In this document: in pieces, positions 52,176 to 60,928 of the stretch
Numbering within the stretch: the stretch's first letter is position 1
Layout: the number at the start of each line of letters is the position of its first letter
Assembly (NCBI GenBank): GCA_900066355.1
Contig: FMEL01000010.1
Location: forward strand, 62,001 to 126,000
Length of the DNA stretch: 64,000 nt
Direction of reading: 5' to 3'
Origin: an uncultured Ruminococcus sp.
GTDB lineage: Bacteria > Bacillota > Clostridia > Lachnospirales > Lachnospiraceae
Notes under the pieces: generated by a model
What the model saw: the letters and a program-made list of their open reading frames with translations, nothing else
What the model was told of the DNA's origin: nothing
Database searches by the model: none
Position numbers and translations under genes: made by a program

Positions 52176-53162
52176 TTAAAGAAGATGTTTTCTTAATTCT
52201 GCGCCGTCCAGAGCACTTAAGTATGCCGGTGCAACATCAAATACAGTCTTGCATCCCTTCTGTCCTTCCTGGTTCATGCGATATGCCGCTCTTGCATAAG
52301 CAACGATAACGGAAGAAGTAAATTCCGGGTTGGAATCAAGTTTCAGGCTGTACTCGATCACATGGCTGTTTTCATCGTTCCAACCGGTCTTTCCGGTACG
52401 GATTACAAATCCACCATGCGGAATGCCGCTGTGATCACGTTTCAGTTCTTCTTCGGAAATGAAATGTACGGTTGTGTCATATTCGTCGAAATAGTTCGGC
52501 ATAGTCTTGATCTCCTGCTCGATACGTGCAAGATCAGCACCTTCCTCTGCTACTACGAAACACTCTCTTGTGTGTTTCTGTCTGGTAGTAAGTTCCGGAT
52601 TCTGTCCGCTTCTTACCGCTTCAAGAGCTGCTTCAACCGGGATCGTGTACTGTTTGCCGTCTTTGACACCATCAATACGACGGATTGCATCAGAGTGGCC
52701 CTGGCTTACGCCTTTGCCCCAGAATGTATAATCTTTACCATTGGTCAGAATTGCATTTGCATACATTCTGTTGAGGGAGAACATTCCCGGATCCCAGCCT
52801 ACGGAAATGATTCCGACATGATTACTCTCGGAAGCTGCCTTATCTACATTTGCAAAATGCTCCGGGATTCTTGCGTGGGTATCAAAGCTGTCAACAACGT
52901 TGAACCACTGTGCGTATTTCGGGGTCTGAACCGGAAGATCTGTCGCACTTCCTCCACAGAGAATCAGAACGTCAATTTTATCTTTCATTTTTTCTGCTTC
53001 ATCTACATGATATACTTTTGCTGTATCTGTAAGAATTTTTACGGATGCAGGATCACGACGTGTAAATACGGCAACAAGCTCCAGATCCGGATTGTGTTTA
53101 ACTGCACATTCTACTCCTCTGCCAAGGTTGCCATAACCTAAAATACCAATACGAATACTCAT
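52176..53162 (-). CDS. ddh: meso-diaminopimelate D-dehydrogenase
   Basis: The 328-residue enzyme makes meso-diaminopimelate from tetrahydrodipicolinate, ammonia and NADPH in one step, for peptidoglycan and lysine. It matches Ddh: RIGILGYGNLGRGVE for NADPH binding, SVGWDPGMFSLNR, WGKGVSQGHSDAIRR and HGGFVIRTG. AGGAGG lies 8 bases before the ATG at 53162; the frame extends 24 codons upstream without a ribosome site. Confidence 0.95.
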   Translation of the reverse strand: MSIRIGILGYGNLGRGVECAVKHNPDLELVAVFTRRDPASVKILTDTAKVYHVDEAEKMKDKIDVLILCGGSATDLPVQTPKYAQWFNVVDSFDTHARIPEHFANVDKAASESNHVGIISVGWDPGMFSLNRMYANAILTNGKDYTFWGKGVSQGHSDAIRRIDGVKDGKQYTIPVEAALEAVRSGQNPELTTRQKHTRECFVVAEEGADLARIEQEIKTMPNYFDEYDTTVHFISEEELKRDHSGIPHGGFVIRTGKTGWNDENSHVIEYSLKLDSNPEFTSSVIVAYARAAYRMNQEGQKGCKTVFDVAPAYLSALDGAELRKHLL

Positions 53163-53305
53163 TATGATTTCCTCCTGTAATGCTCTTCCTTTTGCTGTTC
53201 TTTGATGCAACAACACTTTAGCACAGCAATACATTCATTATAATAATATCACTCTTATAAAATGTCAATTTCTTTTATGACAGGATTTTGATTTTTTCAC
53301 TCTGA

Positions 53306-53944
53306 CTAACAGCAGAACATGCCGCCTCCCGGGCAGCACAGATTACAGACCATATTCGCCAGACACAGCTTCATACAGTAATCACTGCCATCCGATGGCA
53401 TGCCGCCGAATGGATTCTGCTGTTCCTGATACCAGCTTCCTCCGCCTTCCAGTCTCTGAAGAAGCATCCGGTACTGCATATTATCCGGCTCCATATTGAC
53501 TGCTGTACGTGCATCGTTCATTGCGTTCACATTATTTCCAAGTCCCATATTCGCCATCGCCGACAGATAATACCACTGCCCGTTTCGCTGATTTAAGGAG
53601 GAAAGCACGTTCATCGCCTCCTGAAAATGTCGGCTCTGGATGTAATTTGCCGCTGCCTGTCTGCGGATGGCTTCCTCATCCTGATACGTACTCTGGCTCT
53701 GACCGCCAAAGCCTCCAAATCCACCATAGGAATTGTAATTTCCGGAAGTTCCGTACTCTTTTTCTTTCATGATCTGCTCGTAAGCCTGCTGTACTTCTTT
53801 AAATTTCTCTTCCGCCTGCGCTTTATTCGGGTTGTTGATATTCGCATCCGGATGGTATTTGCGGCTGAGCTTACGATATGCTTTTTTTATTTCTTCATCT
53901 GATGCATCTCTGGAAACGCCCAGCACACTATATGGATCAAACAT
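53306..53944 (-). CDS. DnaJ-domain protein with cysteine-rich tail
   Basis: The 212 residues start with a J domain (1-65; HPD motif in KYHPDANINNP) that would stimulate an Hsp70. A Gly-rich linker and TPR-like helices follow (QSRHFQEAMNVLSSL, YYLSAMANMGLGN). The last ~25 residues are rich in cysteine (CMKLCLANMVCNLCC and a terminal FCC), possibly a metal-binding or membrane-associated tail. It overlaps the upstream DUF5685 gene by 8 bp, so the two are coupled. It is not the housekeeping DnaJ. Confidence 0.88.
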   Translation of the reverse strand: MFDPYSVLGVSRDASDEEIKKAYRKLSRKYHPDANINNPNKAQAEEKFKEVQQAYEQIMKEKEYGTSGNYNSYGGFGGFGGQSQSTYQDEEAIRRQAAANYIQSRHFQEAMNVLSSLNQRNGQWYYLSAMANMGLGNNVNAMNDARTAVNMEPDNMQYRMLLQRLEGGGSWYQEQQNPFGGMPSDGSDYCMKLCLANMVCNLCCPGGGMFCC

Positions 53945-54782
53945 GTTCTTTCTCCTGTTCTTTCTTCCGTTTCCCGGAAACGGTCTCAAATCTGCACCAT
54001 ACTCCGGAATACAGGATATTCCGAAGAATATCGGTATATTTTATAATAGGAAGTTTCTCGAATTCCCGGCAGGTTTCTGCCATCATCATCATAAGCATAC
54101 TCTTTACCCGGTCATCAAACCCTTTTATTATATAATCTTTTGAAAATGGATTGTAATTTCCTTTTTTGACATCCTCTTCCACATCATCATAGGCATCCAA
54201 CAGATAAATAAACTTGCCGAAATAAAATCCCATACGCCGAAGAGTCGGTTCCCATACATCTTCTCTGTATGCAAAGATTTCTGCCATGATTCTGCCAAAG
54301 CAGCCGGATACACGATCGATGTCTGTCGCATTTTCTTTTTCGAGTTCGGACAGTTCATCCAGGCAGGATACAATCGTCTGCACCTTTTGGCTCCAGAGTT
54401 TTTCACTCTTCTTTTCTTTACGTTCCAACAATTTGCCAAAAGCAAGTCCCGGAATGCTTCTCTCATCCTTCCAGTCATCTTTACACTTGTAATAAGTCAG
54501 AAAAATATTCATATCCGCAGCATATTCAGTAATCGCATTTTTTCTGACCGGCTGTCTGCGCACCGGATGTACGATACAGCGCGTCGATCCTTTCTTTGTC
54601 GGCGGCTCATAAAGTCCGCTGAGCAGAAGGATCACAAAGGTCATATCATAGGTTAAAGTAATCTGTCCGCTGAGACCGTAACGCTCTTTCAGCTCACGGC
54701 ACAGTCCGCAGTAAAAAGAACGGTACATATCAAAATCTTTGAATTTGATTTCCGGTTTGTTCATTACCACATATCCAAACAC
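53937..54782 (-). CDS. DUF5685-family protein
   Basis: The 281-residue protein is mostly helical, with MFGYVVMNKPEIKFKDF at the start and FYCGLCRELK, patterns I associate with DUF5685. An LLDAYDDVEED acidic motif resembles metal-binding DDxxD motifs of helical prenyl-transfer folds, though this is only a resemblance. The start is GTG at 54782 with GGGGGGAGG 7 bases away. It is translationally coupled to the J-domain gene downstream, which suggests a joint role. The function is unknown. Confidence 0.75.
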   Translation of the reverse strand: MFGYVVMNKPEIKFKDFDMYRSFYCGLCRELKERYGLSGQITLTYDMTFVILLLSGLYEPPTKKGSTRCIVHPVRRQPVRKNAITEYAADMNIFLTYYKCKDDWKDERSIPGLAFGKLLERKEKKSEKLWSQKVQTIVSCLDELSELEKENATDIDRVSGCFGRIMAEIFAYREDVWEPTLRRMGFYFGKFIYLLDAYDDVEEDVKKGNYNPFSKDYIIKGFDDRVKSMLMMMMAETCREFEKLPIIKYTDILRNILYSGVWCRFETVSGKRKKEQEKEHV

Positions 54783-54818
54783 TGTATTGCCTCCCCCCTG
54801 TCGCGCCGACCTGTTTTA

Positions 54819-55229
54819 TTAGCTTCTTTTAACAAATTTTGTATGGCATTTCGGACATTCGATCTCAATTTTGCCCTTGCCTCTCGGAATACGGATCTTC
54901 TGACCACATCCCGGGCAGGAATAAATATGATGTGTCTTTCTCTGATTCATCATACTCTTTTCTCTGTTGAAACGCTGTCTGAGCTTTGCAGTCGCAGCAA
55001 GATATTTTTCGTTTTCCTGGTATCTCTTCTGAATATCTCTGGAAAGCATGCGGTAATATGTATACAGCAGCACCAGAAGTCCAAACGTATCAAGAAGTGC
55101 GCCTATTCTGCTTCCGTTGCTGAAAAAAATCGAAAGGATGATCGCTACAAGTGCCACACCCATCGTAAAACGTGCAAATGCATCTACTCCATAACGTCCC
55201 TGCATAAATCTATTAAACTTGTCTCTCAT
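54819..55229 (-). CDS. Membrane protein with C-terminal zinc ribbon
   Basis: The 136-residue protein has two N-terminal membrane helices (FTMGVALVAIILSIFF and ALLDTFGLLVLLYTYY), a basic cytoplasmic helix and a C-terminal zinc ribbon (CPGCGQKIRIPRGKG then CPKCHTKF). It lies upstream of the DUF5685 and DnaJ genes in the same direction, with 36 bp between, so a shared operon is plausible. The function is unknown. Confidence 0.82.
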   Translation of the reverse strand: MRDKFNRFMQGRYGVDAFARFTMGVALVAIILSIFFSNGSRIGALLDTFGLLVLLYTYYRMLSRDIQKRYQENEKYLAATAKLRQRFNREKSMMNQRKTHHIYSCPGCGQKIRIPRGKGKIEIECPKCHTKFVKRS

Positions 55230-55294
55230 CTAAGTCCTTCTTTCTTATGACCTTTTCCTTTATGTGATCTGTTTCTACTTTATATTTTCTCTGA

Positions 55295-56497
55295 TTATTT
55301 CTCATCACATACCTGGAAGATATAGAATTTCAGGTAATAGGATTCGTCGGAAGACCACAGGATCGGGTGATCCGGCGCCTGTGTGCGGTATTCCACCTGG
55401 CGAAGTCTCTTGTGTGCACTTCTTGCGGCCTGGCCGATCGTTTTTGTAAACAGTTCATATTCCATAAAATGGGAACAGGAACAGGTTGCAAGAAATCCGC
55501 CGTCTTTTACCAGTTTCATTCCACGAAGATTGATCTCACGGTAGCCTTTGACTGCATTTTTGACAGAACTGCGGGATTTTGTAAAGGCAGGTGGATCCAG
55601 AATGACCACATCGTACTTTTCTCCCTCTTCTTCGAGCTTCGGAAGCAGTTCAAAAACATCTTCACATATAAATTTTACGGTTTTATCCAGACCATTCAGT
55701 TTCGCATTTTCCTGTGCCTGGTGAACAGCAAGCTCAGATGCATCTACTCCTGTTACTTCTTTCGCTCCGGCGATTCCTGCATTCAGTGCAAAAGAACCGG
55801 TATGTGTAAAGCAGTCCAGTACCCTCGCATCTTTACAGAGTTTCTGAATCGCAAGACGATTATATTTCTGGTCAAGGAAAAATCCTGTCTTCTGTCCGTC
55901 TTTGATATCGACCTGATATCTGACACCATTTTCCTGAATTTCGACAAGTGTCGGAAATTCTTTCCCGATAAATCCCTTGTACAGTTCCATACCTTCCTGC
56001 TTACGGACTTTTGCATCACTTCTCTCATAAACACCGCGGATCATAATACCATCTTCTGCGAGAATTTTCTTAATAAGATCCAGAATCAGCTCTTTCCATC
56101 GATCGATTCCGAGTGCCAGAGACTGTACGACCAGAACATCCTCAAACTTGTCAACCACAAGTCCCGGAAAAAAATCCGCCTCGCCAAAGATCACACGGCA
56201 GCTCGAAGTATCCGTAACTTTTTTGCGGTATTCCCATGCATCTCTCACACGCTTCTCAAAAAAATCTTCATCAATCTTCTGATTTTCATTTCTTGTCAGG
56301 AGACGAACGGTAATTTTGGAATTTCTGTTGATAAAACCTCTGCCGAGCGGATATCCGTCAAAATCATGTACAAGTACAATATCTCCATTTACAAAACTTC
56401 CCATGACTGATGCGATCTCATTGTCAAAGACCCACATTCCGCCGGACTTCAAAAATCGTCCCTCTCCTTTTTTCAGTGTAACCACTGCCAGACCCAT
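55295..56497 (-). CDS. Class I SAM-dependent rRNA methyltransferase, RlmI-like
   Basis: The 400-residue protein fits the RlmI (23S rRNA m5C) family: N-terminal PUA-like domain (VTLKKGEGRFLKSGGMWVF), a middle domain with GLVVDKFED and a Rossmann methyltransferase with VLDCFTHTGSFALNA, VILDPPAF and SCSHF. It would modify large-subunit rRNA. The exact target is not proven by sequence alone. Confidence 0.9.
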   Translation of the reverse strand: MGLAVVTLKKGEGRFLKSGGMWVFDNEIASVMGSFVNGDIVLVHDFDGYPLGRGFINRNSKITVRLLTRNENQKIDEDFFEKRVRDAWEYRKKVTDTSSCRVIFGEADFFPGLVVDKFEDVLVVQSLALGIDRWKELILDLIKKILAEDGIMIRGVYERSDAKVRKQEGMELYKGFIGKEFPTLVEIQENGVRYQVDIKDGQKTGFFLDQKYNRLAIQKLCKDARVLDCFTHTGSFALNAGIAGAKEVTGVDASELAVHQAQENAKLNGLDKTVKFICEDVFELLPKLEEEGEKYDVVILDPPAFTKSRSSVKNAVKGYREINLRGMKLVKDGGFLATCSCSHFMEYELFTKTIGQAARSAHKRLRQVEYRTQAPDHPILWSSDESYYLKFYIFQVCDEK

Positions 56498-56624
56498 ATC
56501 TTATCTCCTTTCGGAACTTTTTTCTTTTTCACCCATTTATACCTTTTTTCGCTAAAAACTTCTTCTATTTTACCACAGTCATCCGGGAATTTCCACTTTT
56601 TCACAGTCTGTTCATAGAAGACAA

Positions 56625-56650
56625 AAAGGGATGCCGAAGCATCCCTTGGA
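56625..56650 (-). terminator. Terminator of the DUF1002 gene
   Basis: AAGGGATGC, TTCG and GCATCCCTT form a strong stem followed by TTT on the minus strand, 25 bp after the stop. Confidence 0.9.
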
Positions 56651-56674
56651 AATCTGACCTGTAAGGCTGATATT

Positions 56675-58348
56675 TTATTCTGCATATTCCTCTGTGTAGG
56701 AACCATCTTCTGCTGTTGCGTCATAAGAAGTATCCTCGGAAGCAGCCTGTGCTTCTGCAGTATCTTCTGCAGCCTCTGCCGGCTGTGTCTCCTGTGTATC
56801 TTCACCGTAAAGTTTCGCGAAGAAGCTCAAAGTATCATCATACATTTTCTGACGAACTTCTTTGTCTGTACTGTAGAGGATATCATCTTCTGCCGGATCT
56901 GTTTCTGTGCTGAAGATGGTCTTTAATTCTTTATTAAGCATGTTCAGTTCCTGAGACAGGTAAGCTTCTGTTCCGTCCGGCACATAAGAAGCGCCGCCGT
57001 CTTTCAGAACTTTCAGATATGTCTCAAGTACTTTCCTGCTGAGTTTCTGTGCAACATCCTGATCCAGTGTTACCGGTGGCTCTGTCACGCCTTCTACTAC
57101 GGACTGAAGCGCCCCAAGATCACCTTCATACTCTCCCTTACAGAACTGTTTTGCCTGATCAAATTTGATCTTCGCCTCTTCTGAAAGATCATCTGTATTT
57201 AAAGCATCCTCTGTATTATCTGCGGATTCATCTGTTCCTGCATCTGTGCCGTCACCTGTAGCCGGCGGGATTTCTTCTGTGGAACCGTCTGTTGTTCCGT
57301 CTGTTGTTCCGTCTGTACTTTCATTCGGTGTCTCTTCTGTAGTTCCGTCTCCGCTGGCATCCGGAATATTGTCGGTTCCGCTGTTGTCGTAAGAATCTGT
57401 ATTTTCGGTCTGGTTGGTATCTGCACCGGTATCCTTCGCAAGGTTTGCATCCTCTGTGGAAGTCTGTTTTACATCATCACCAAGTGCTCCGCTGTCAACG
57501 TCCTGTGTAATGTCCTCGCCTTCATCCACTGCATCGTCATCTGAACTGTCATCAGAAGAAGTTCCGTTCTTGCTGTCTTCAAGATTCTGCTGGATATCTT
57601 CCAGAGTTTTCTTCATTTCCTGAATGTCATAATTCTGCTGTGCGATCTGCTGCAGAAGGGAAACGATCGTATCAAGTTCATCCTGCGTTAAAGTAACCCC
57701 ATTCTGAACAGCGATGTTATTTACGATATTGTAGATTTCATCAGCATTCTGGATATTGTCACCAATGATCTGAAGTTTTGCCTGATTGATGATATTCGTT
57801 GCATTGTCCTGTCCGACCTGCTGTGCAACATCACCTGTAACAACGACTTCTTTCGCTGCCAGGTCTTTCTTTGTGGAATCAAGTTCCTGTCCGCTTGCGG
57901 ATTCGTATGCTTTCATGACACCGGTAAGCGCACCTGTACCGGATACTTCATACGGGCATGCTGCAACAACTTCGCAGTTGGTAACACCTGCCGTGGAAAG
58001 TGCTGTCGCGATCATATTGCAGGTCACGTAATTGAGGTTTGCGGTACGTACTTTAATACCGCCTGACTGGGTAGGCTTTACGTAAGCACAGCTTAAAGTT
58101 CTTGTTCCGATCTGCTCACTCGGAACATAATTACCGAGAAGATCATGCTCATCCTGATTCGTAACAGTGATGACCTGCACCTGGCTGGAATCTGCCTTAA
58201 AATAGTTCATCATTGTATTCTTCTGATCCTGAGTAAGGTCTGCACCGAGTGTTACGACCTTTGTGCCGTCAGCCATCGCCGGGATCGGAGAGCTGACTGC
58301 CAGGCACATGCTGCAAAGTAACGCAACCATTATGTTTCTTTTCTTCAT
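56675..58348 (-). CDS. Secreted DUF1002-family protein with acidic repeat region
   Basis: The 557 residues start with a signal peptide (MVALLCSMCLAVSSPIPAMA). About 25-270 matches the DUF1002 pattern (VVTLGADLTQDQKNTMMNYF, then TATALSTAGVTNCEVVAACP-like text, and GDVAQQVG). An acidic Ser/Asp/Thr/Glu region follows (about 275-400; TTDGTTDGSTEE repeats), then a second helical domain (about 400-510) and an Ala/Glu/Thr tail. GGAGG lies 8 bases before the ATG at 58348. The family role is unknown; secretion and acidic spacers suggest a cell envelope location. Confidence 0.85.
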   Translation of the reverse strand: MKKRNIMVALLCSMCLAVSSPIPAMADGTKVVTLGADLTQDQKNTMMNYFKADSSQVQVITVTNQDEHDLLGNYVPSEQIGTRTLSCAYVKPTQSGGIKVRTANLNYVTCNMIATALSTAGVTNCEVVAACPYEVSGTGALTGVMKAYESASGQELDSTKKDLAAKEVVVTGDVAQQVGQDNATNIINQAKLQIIGDNIQNADEIYNIVNNIAVQNGVTLTQDELDTIVSLLQQIAQQNYDIQEMKKTLEDIQQNLEDSKNGTSSDDSSDDDAVDEGEDITQDVDSGALGDDVKQTSTEDANLAKDTGADTNQTENTDSYDNSGTDNIPDASGDGTTEETPNESTDGTTDGTTDGSTEEIPPATGDGTDAGTDESADNTEDALNTDDLSEEAKIKFDQAKQFCKGEYEGDLGALQSVVEGVTEPPVTLDQDVAQKLSRKVLETYLKVLKDGGASYVPDGTEAYLSQELNMLNKELKTIFSTETDPAEDDILYSTDKEVRQKMYDDTLSFFAKLYGEDTQETQPAEAAEDTAEAQAASEDTSYDATAEDGSYTEEYAE

Positions 58349-58498
58349 ATCTTCATCCTCCATATTCTCTTCACAGGAAAGTACCCTCTGCTTCCTGTGA
58401 TTACATATCTTTTTATCAAGTACATGTATTATAACACAGTTCTGCACATAGTTGTATTTTAAATTTTATTTTTTTCGAACAAATGTTTCATCAAAAAT

Positions 58499-59533
58499 CT
58501 ACAGAACTTCCAGAAATACCTGTATGGTACCGCCACAGACAAGTCCTTCTTCCTCTGCCTCGGAAATGGTCATATCTACCTTAAAAATCTTTCCGGTCCG
58601 CTCCCCGTCGTGAATCATACGCAGACACTGATGCTGCACTTCACTTTCCATGCAGCCGCCACCGATCGTCCCAACCAGTGTGCCGTCGGCAAGAACCAGC
58701 ATTTTTGTCCCAATCTCTCTCGGCGCCGATCCCCGTCTTTCAATGATCGTTGCAAGTGCCATTCCATTTTCTGCCTTCTTTCTTCCGGTCAGGTATTCCA
58801 TCAGTTCCTTTTTGTAGCCGCTTGTTTTGCGCAGACTGTTCTTTTCATGAATGAGTTCGGATACAATAGATATCGCAATTTCTTCAGGTGTCTCTGCATT
58901 GATCGGCATACCTACCGGTGTATGGATCTCATCCAGCAGTTTCCAGTCGGTTCCTTCTTCTTCCATCTGTTTCTTAAGAAGTGCCGCACGTCCACGGCTT
59001 GCCATCATACCGACATAACAATGTGGTTTTTTCAGTATAATATCCAGACATTCCTTATCATACCGATGTCCCCTGGTCACGACCAGAAAATACGTATCTT
59101 CTCTGTCCGGAATCTGAGCAAGTCCATGCTCAAAACTGTCGCAGATCACCCGATCCGCCCCCATTCTTCTCGCTTCTCCGGCAAAACTCGGACGGTCTTC
59201 CAGTACTGTCACATGAAAACCGACTTTGGCTGCAAGCAGGATCACCTGCTGCGATACATGTCCTGCCCCACAGATCACCAGATGCGCCGGCTGTTTCAAT
59301 GCTTCCACAAATACTTTCTGACCATCAGCCTCTGTGATCCGGCTCTGCTGTGCCTGTGCGATCTCTTTTAATTGTTCATCCGGGCTCGCACCGTCACCGT
59401 ACGCTGCGATAAGTTCTCCCTCTGAAAAGAAATATCGGCTTCCACTGTTTTCCCCTTCAATCACCGTAGCCAGAATATTGTTTTTCTGATTCTGATATTC
59501 TTCTATTTTTTTATAAAATTCAAAAAGCTCCAT
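58499..59533 (-). CDS. XdhC/CoxI-family molybdenum hydroxylase maturation-type protein
   Basis: The 344-residue protein has a Rossmann XdhC domain (GAGHV at 89-93, then VLEDRPSFAGEARRMGAD) followed by a complete CoxI-type domain at the C-terminus (GSAPREIGTKMLVLADG, GTIGGGCMESEVQHQ). The first 80 residues look like a decayed CoxI half (ILATVIEGENSGSRYFF). Most family members have CoxI first. The protein may insert the molybdenum cofactor sulfur, but no molybdenum hydroxylase gene is in the window. GGGGGG precedes the ATG at 59533. Confidence 0.82.
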   Translation of the reverse strand: MELFEFYKKIEEYQNQKNNILATVIEGENSGSRYFFSEGELIAAYGDGASPDEQLKEIAQAQQSRITEADGQKVFVEALKQPAHLVICGAGHVSQQVILLAAKVGFHVTVLEDRPSFAGEARRMGADRVICDSFEHGLAQIPDREDTYFLVVTRGHRYDKECLDIILKKPHCYVGMMASRGRAALLKKQMEEEGTDWKLLDEIHTPVGMPINAETPEEIAISIVSELIHEKNSLRKTSGYKKELMEYLTGRKKAENGMALATIIERRGSAPREIGTKMLVLADGTLVGTIGGGCMESEVQHQCLRMIHDGERTGKIFKVDMTISEAEEEGLVCGGTIQVFLEVL

Positions 59534-59639
59534 GTTTTCCCCCCGTGAACTTTTTTCTGTTTCTTTTATCCACAAAAGTATAACACTTCCCGTGTCTTTC
59601 CTGCAAGGACAAAACAGGAGATCTGCTTTTTTTACAACA

Positions 59640-59683
59640 AAACATGCAGATACATCTCACATGAAATATACCTGCATGTCATA
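59640..59683 (-). terminator. Terminator of the iron alcohol dehydrogenase gene
   Basis: ACATGCAG and CTGCATGT form the stem around a ~25-nt loop with TTTTG after it on the minus strand. Confidence 0.7.
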
Positions 59684-59701
59684 AAAAATTTTTCTTTCTT
59701 A

Positions 59702-60886
59702 TTATATTGCTTTGTGATAAAGTTCTACAATATCACGCTTCTGAGAAGATCTCGGATTGACTGCAATATTTCCGCTCTTCATCGCATCATCTGCCATGGC
59801 ATCGATCCTGCTCTCAATTTCTTCATCAGAAACTTCTCTGCCTTTTGCTGCCTGACGGATCGCTGTTGTCAGATTCTCCGGGATTCCGATGTCTTCATTC
59901 AGTTCACGGATCGCATCGACCAACATCAGCGGCTCAAATTCATCCTCATATGCCGGGATCGGACTGATGTAATTGTAGATTGTCAGATATCTGCCATGAT
60001 CAGCCAGCTCATTGTATTCAGCGATCACCGGAAGCAGTACCGCGTTTGCCACTCCGTGTGGTACATCAAAGAAAGCACTTACCGGATGGCTCATTGCATG
60101 TACATTTCCAAGTCGTGCAAAGGAAAAAGCAATTCCGGCAAAAAGTGAACCTGTCAGCATTGCCTCAGCTGCCTCCAGATCTGTACGACGTGCAACAAAC
60201 CGGCGGATATTTTTACCGATCAGTTCCATCGCTTTCTCAGCCATGGCATCCGAAAACGGCGAGGCTGCTGTAGAAACATATGCCTCTTCTGCATGAATAA
60301 ATGCGTCGATTCCACATGCTGCCGCCACAGAGGCCGGCGCAGATGTCAGAAGTTCCGGATCCAGTATCGCATAAGAAGGAAAAAGTTCATAACTGAATAC
60401 TGTCAGTTTATAATCTCTGCTGTGATCTGTGATAACCGAAAACGCAGTGACCTCTGAACCGGTGCCTGCTGTCGTCGGGATTGCAATAAGCGGGATGATT
60501 TTTCCGGGTACTTTATGTGCTCCTTCATATTCTGTAATGCTGCCACCGTATTTTGCGGTTACACCGACGGCCTTGGCAACATCCATTGGAGAGCCGCCGC
60601 CCAGCGCCACAATAAAATCTGCCCCTGCTTCTTTAAATGCAGTTGTTGCCTTTTCTACAGTCGTTACTGACGGGTTTGCTTCTATTTCCGTAAAGATATC
60701 CACCTTCATGCCGGCATCTTCAAGATATTTTGCTGCTTTATCCACAATTCCCATCTTACGAAGTGTCGGTCCTGACAGCAGCATGGCATGGGTTCCTCCC
60801 AGTTTCTGTGCACATTCCGGAAGCCGCACAAGCGTACCTGCCCCAACGATAATATTCTGTGGTATAAAAAATTCAAACGGATTCAT
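59702..60886 (-). CDS. Iron-containing alcohol dehydrogenase
   Basis: The 394-residue group III dehydrogenase has GGGSPMDVAKA, IPTTAGTGSEVTAFSV, and metal-site segments GIDAFIHAEEAYVS and HAMSHPVSAFFDVPHG. It reduces an aldehyde or semialdehyde with NAD(P)H. It lies downstream of an APC permease and a class III aminotransferase, so the aldehyde may come from an amine or amino acid; this is inference. It is a different branch from PduQ. Confidence 0.88.
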   Translation of the reverse strand: MNPFEFFIPQNIIVGAGTLVRLPECAQKLGGTHAMLLSGPTLRKMGIVDKAAKYLEDAGMKVDIFTEIEANPSVTTVEKATTAFKEAGADFIVALGGGSPMDVAKAVGVTAKYGGSITEYEGAHKVPGKIIPLIAIPTTAGTGSEVTAFSVITDHSRDYKLTVFSYELFPSYAILDPELLTSAPASVAAACGIDAFIHAEEAYVSTAASPFSDAMAEKAMELIGKNIRRFVARRTDLEAAEAMLTGSLFAGIAFSFARLGNVHAMSHPVSAFFDVPHGVANAVLLPVIAEYNELADHGRYLTIYNYISPIPAYEDEFEPLMLVDAIRELNEDIGIPENLTTAIRQAAKGREVSDEEIESRIDAMADDAMKSGNIAVNPRSSQKRDIVELYHKAI

Positions 60887-60928
60887 AATCTGCCTCTTTT
60901 CTCATTTTATATCTATTTTTATCTGACG

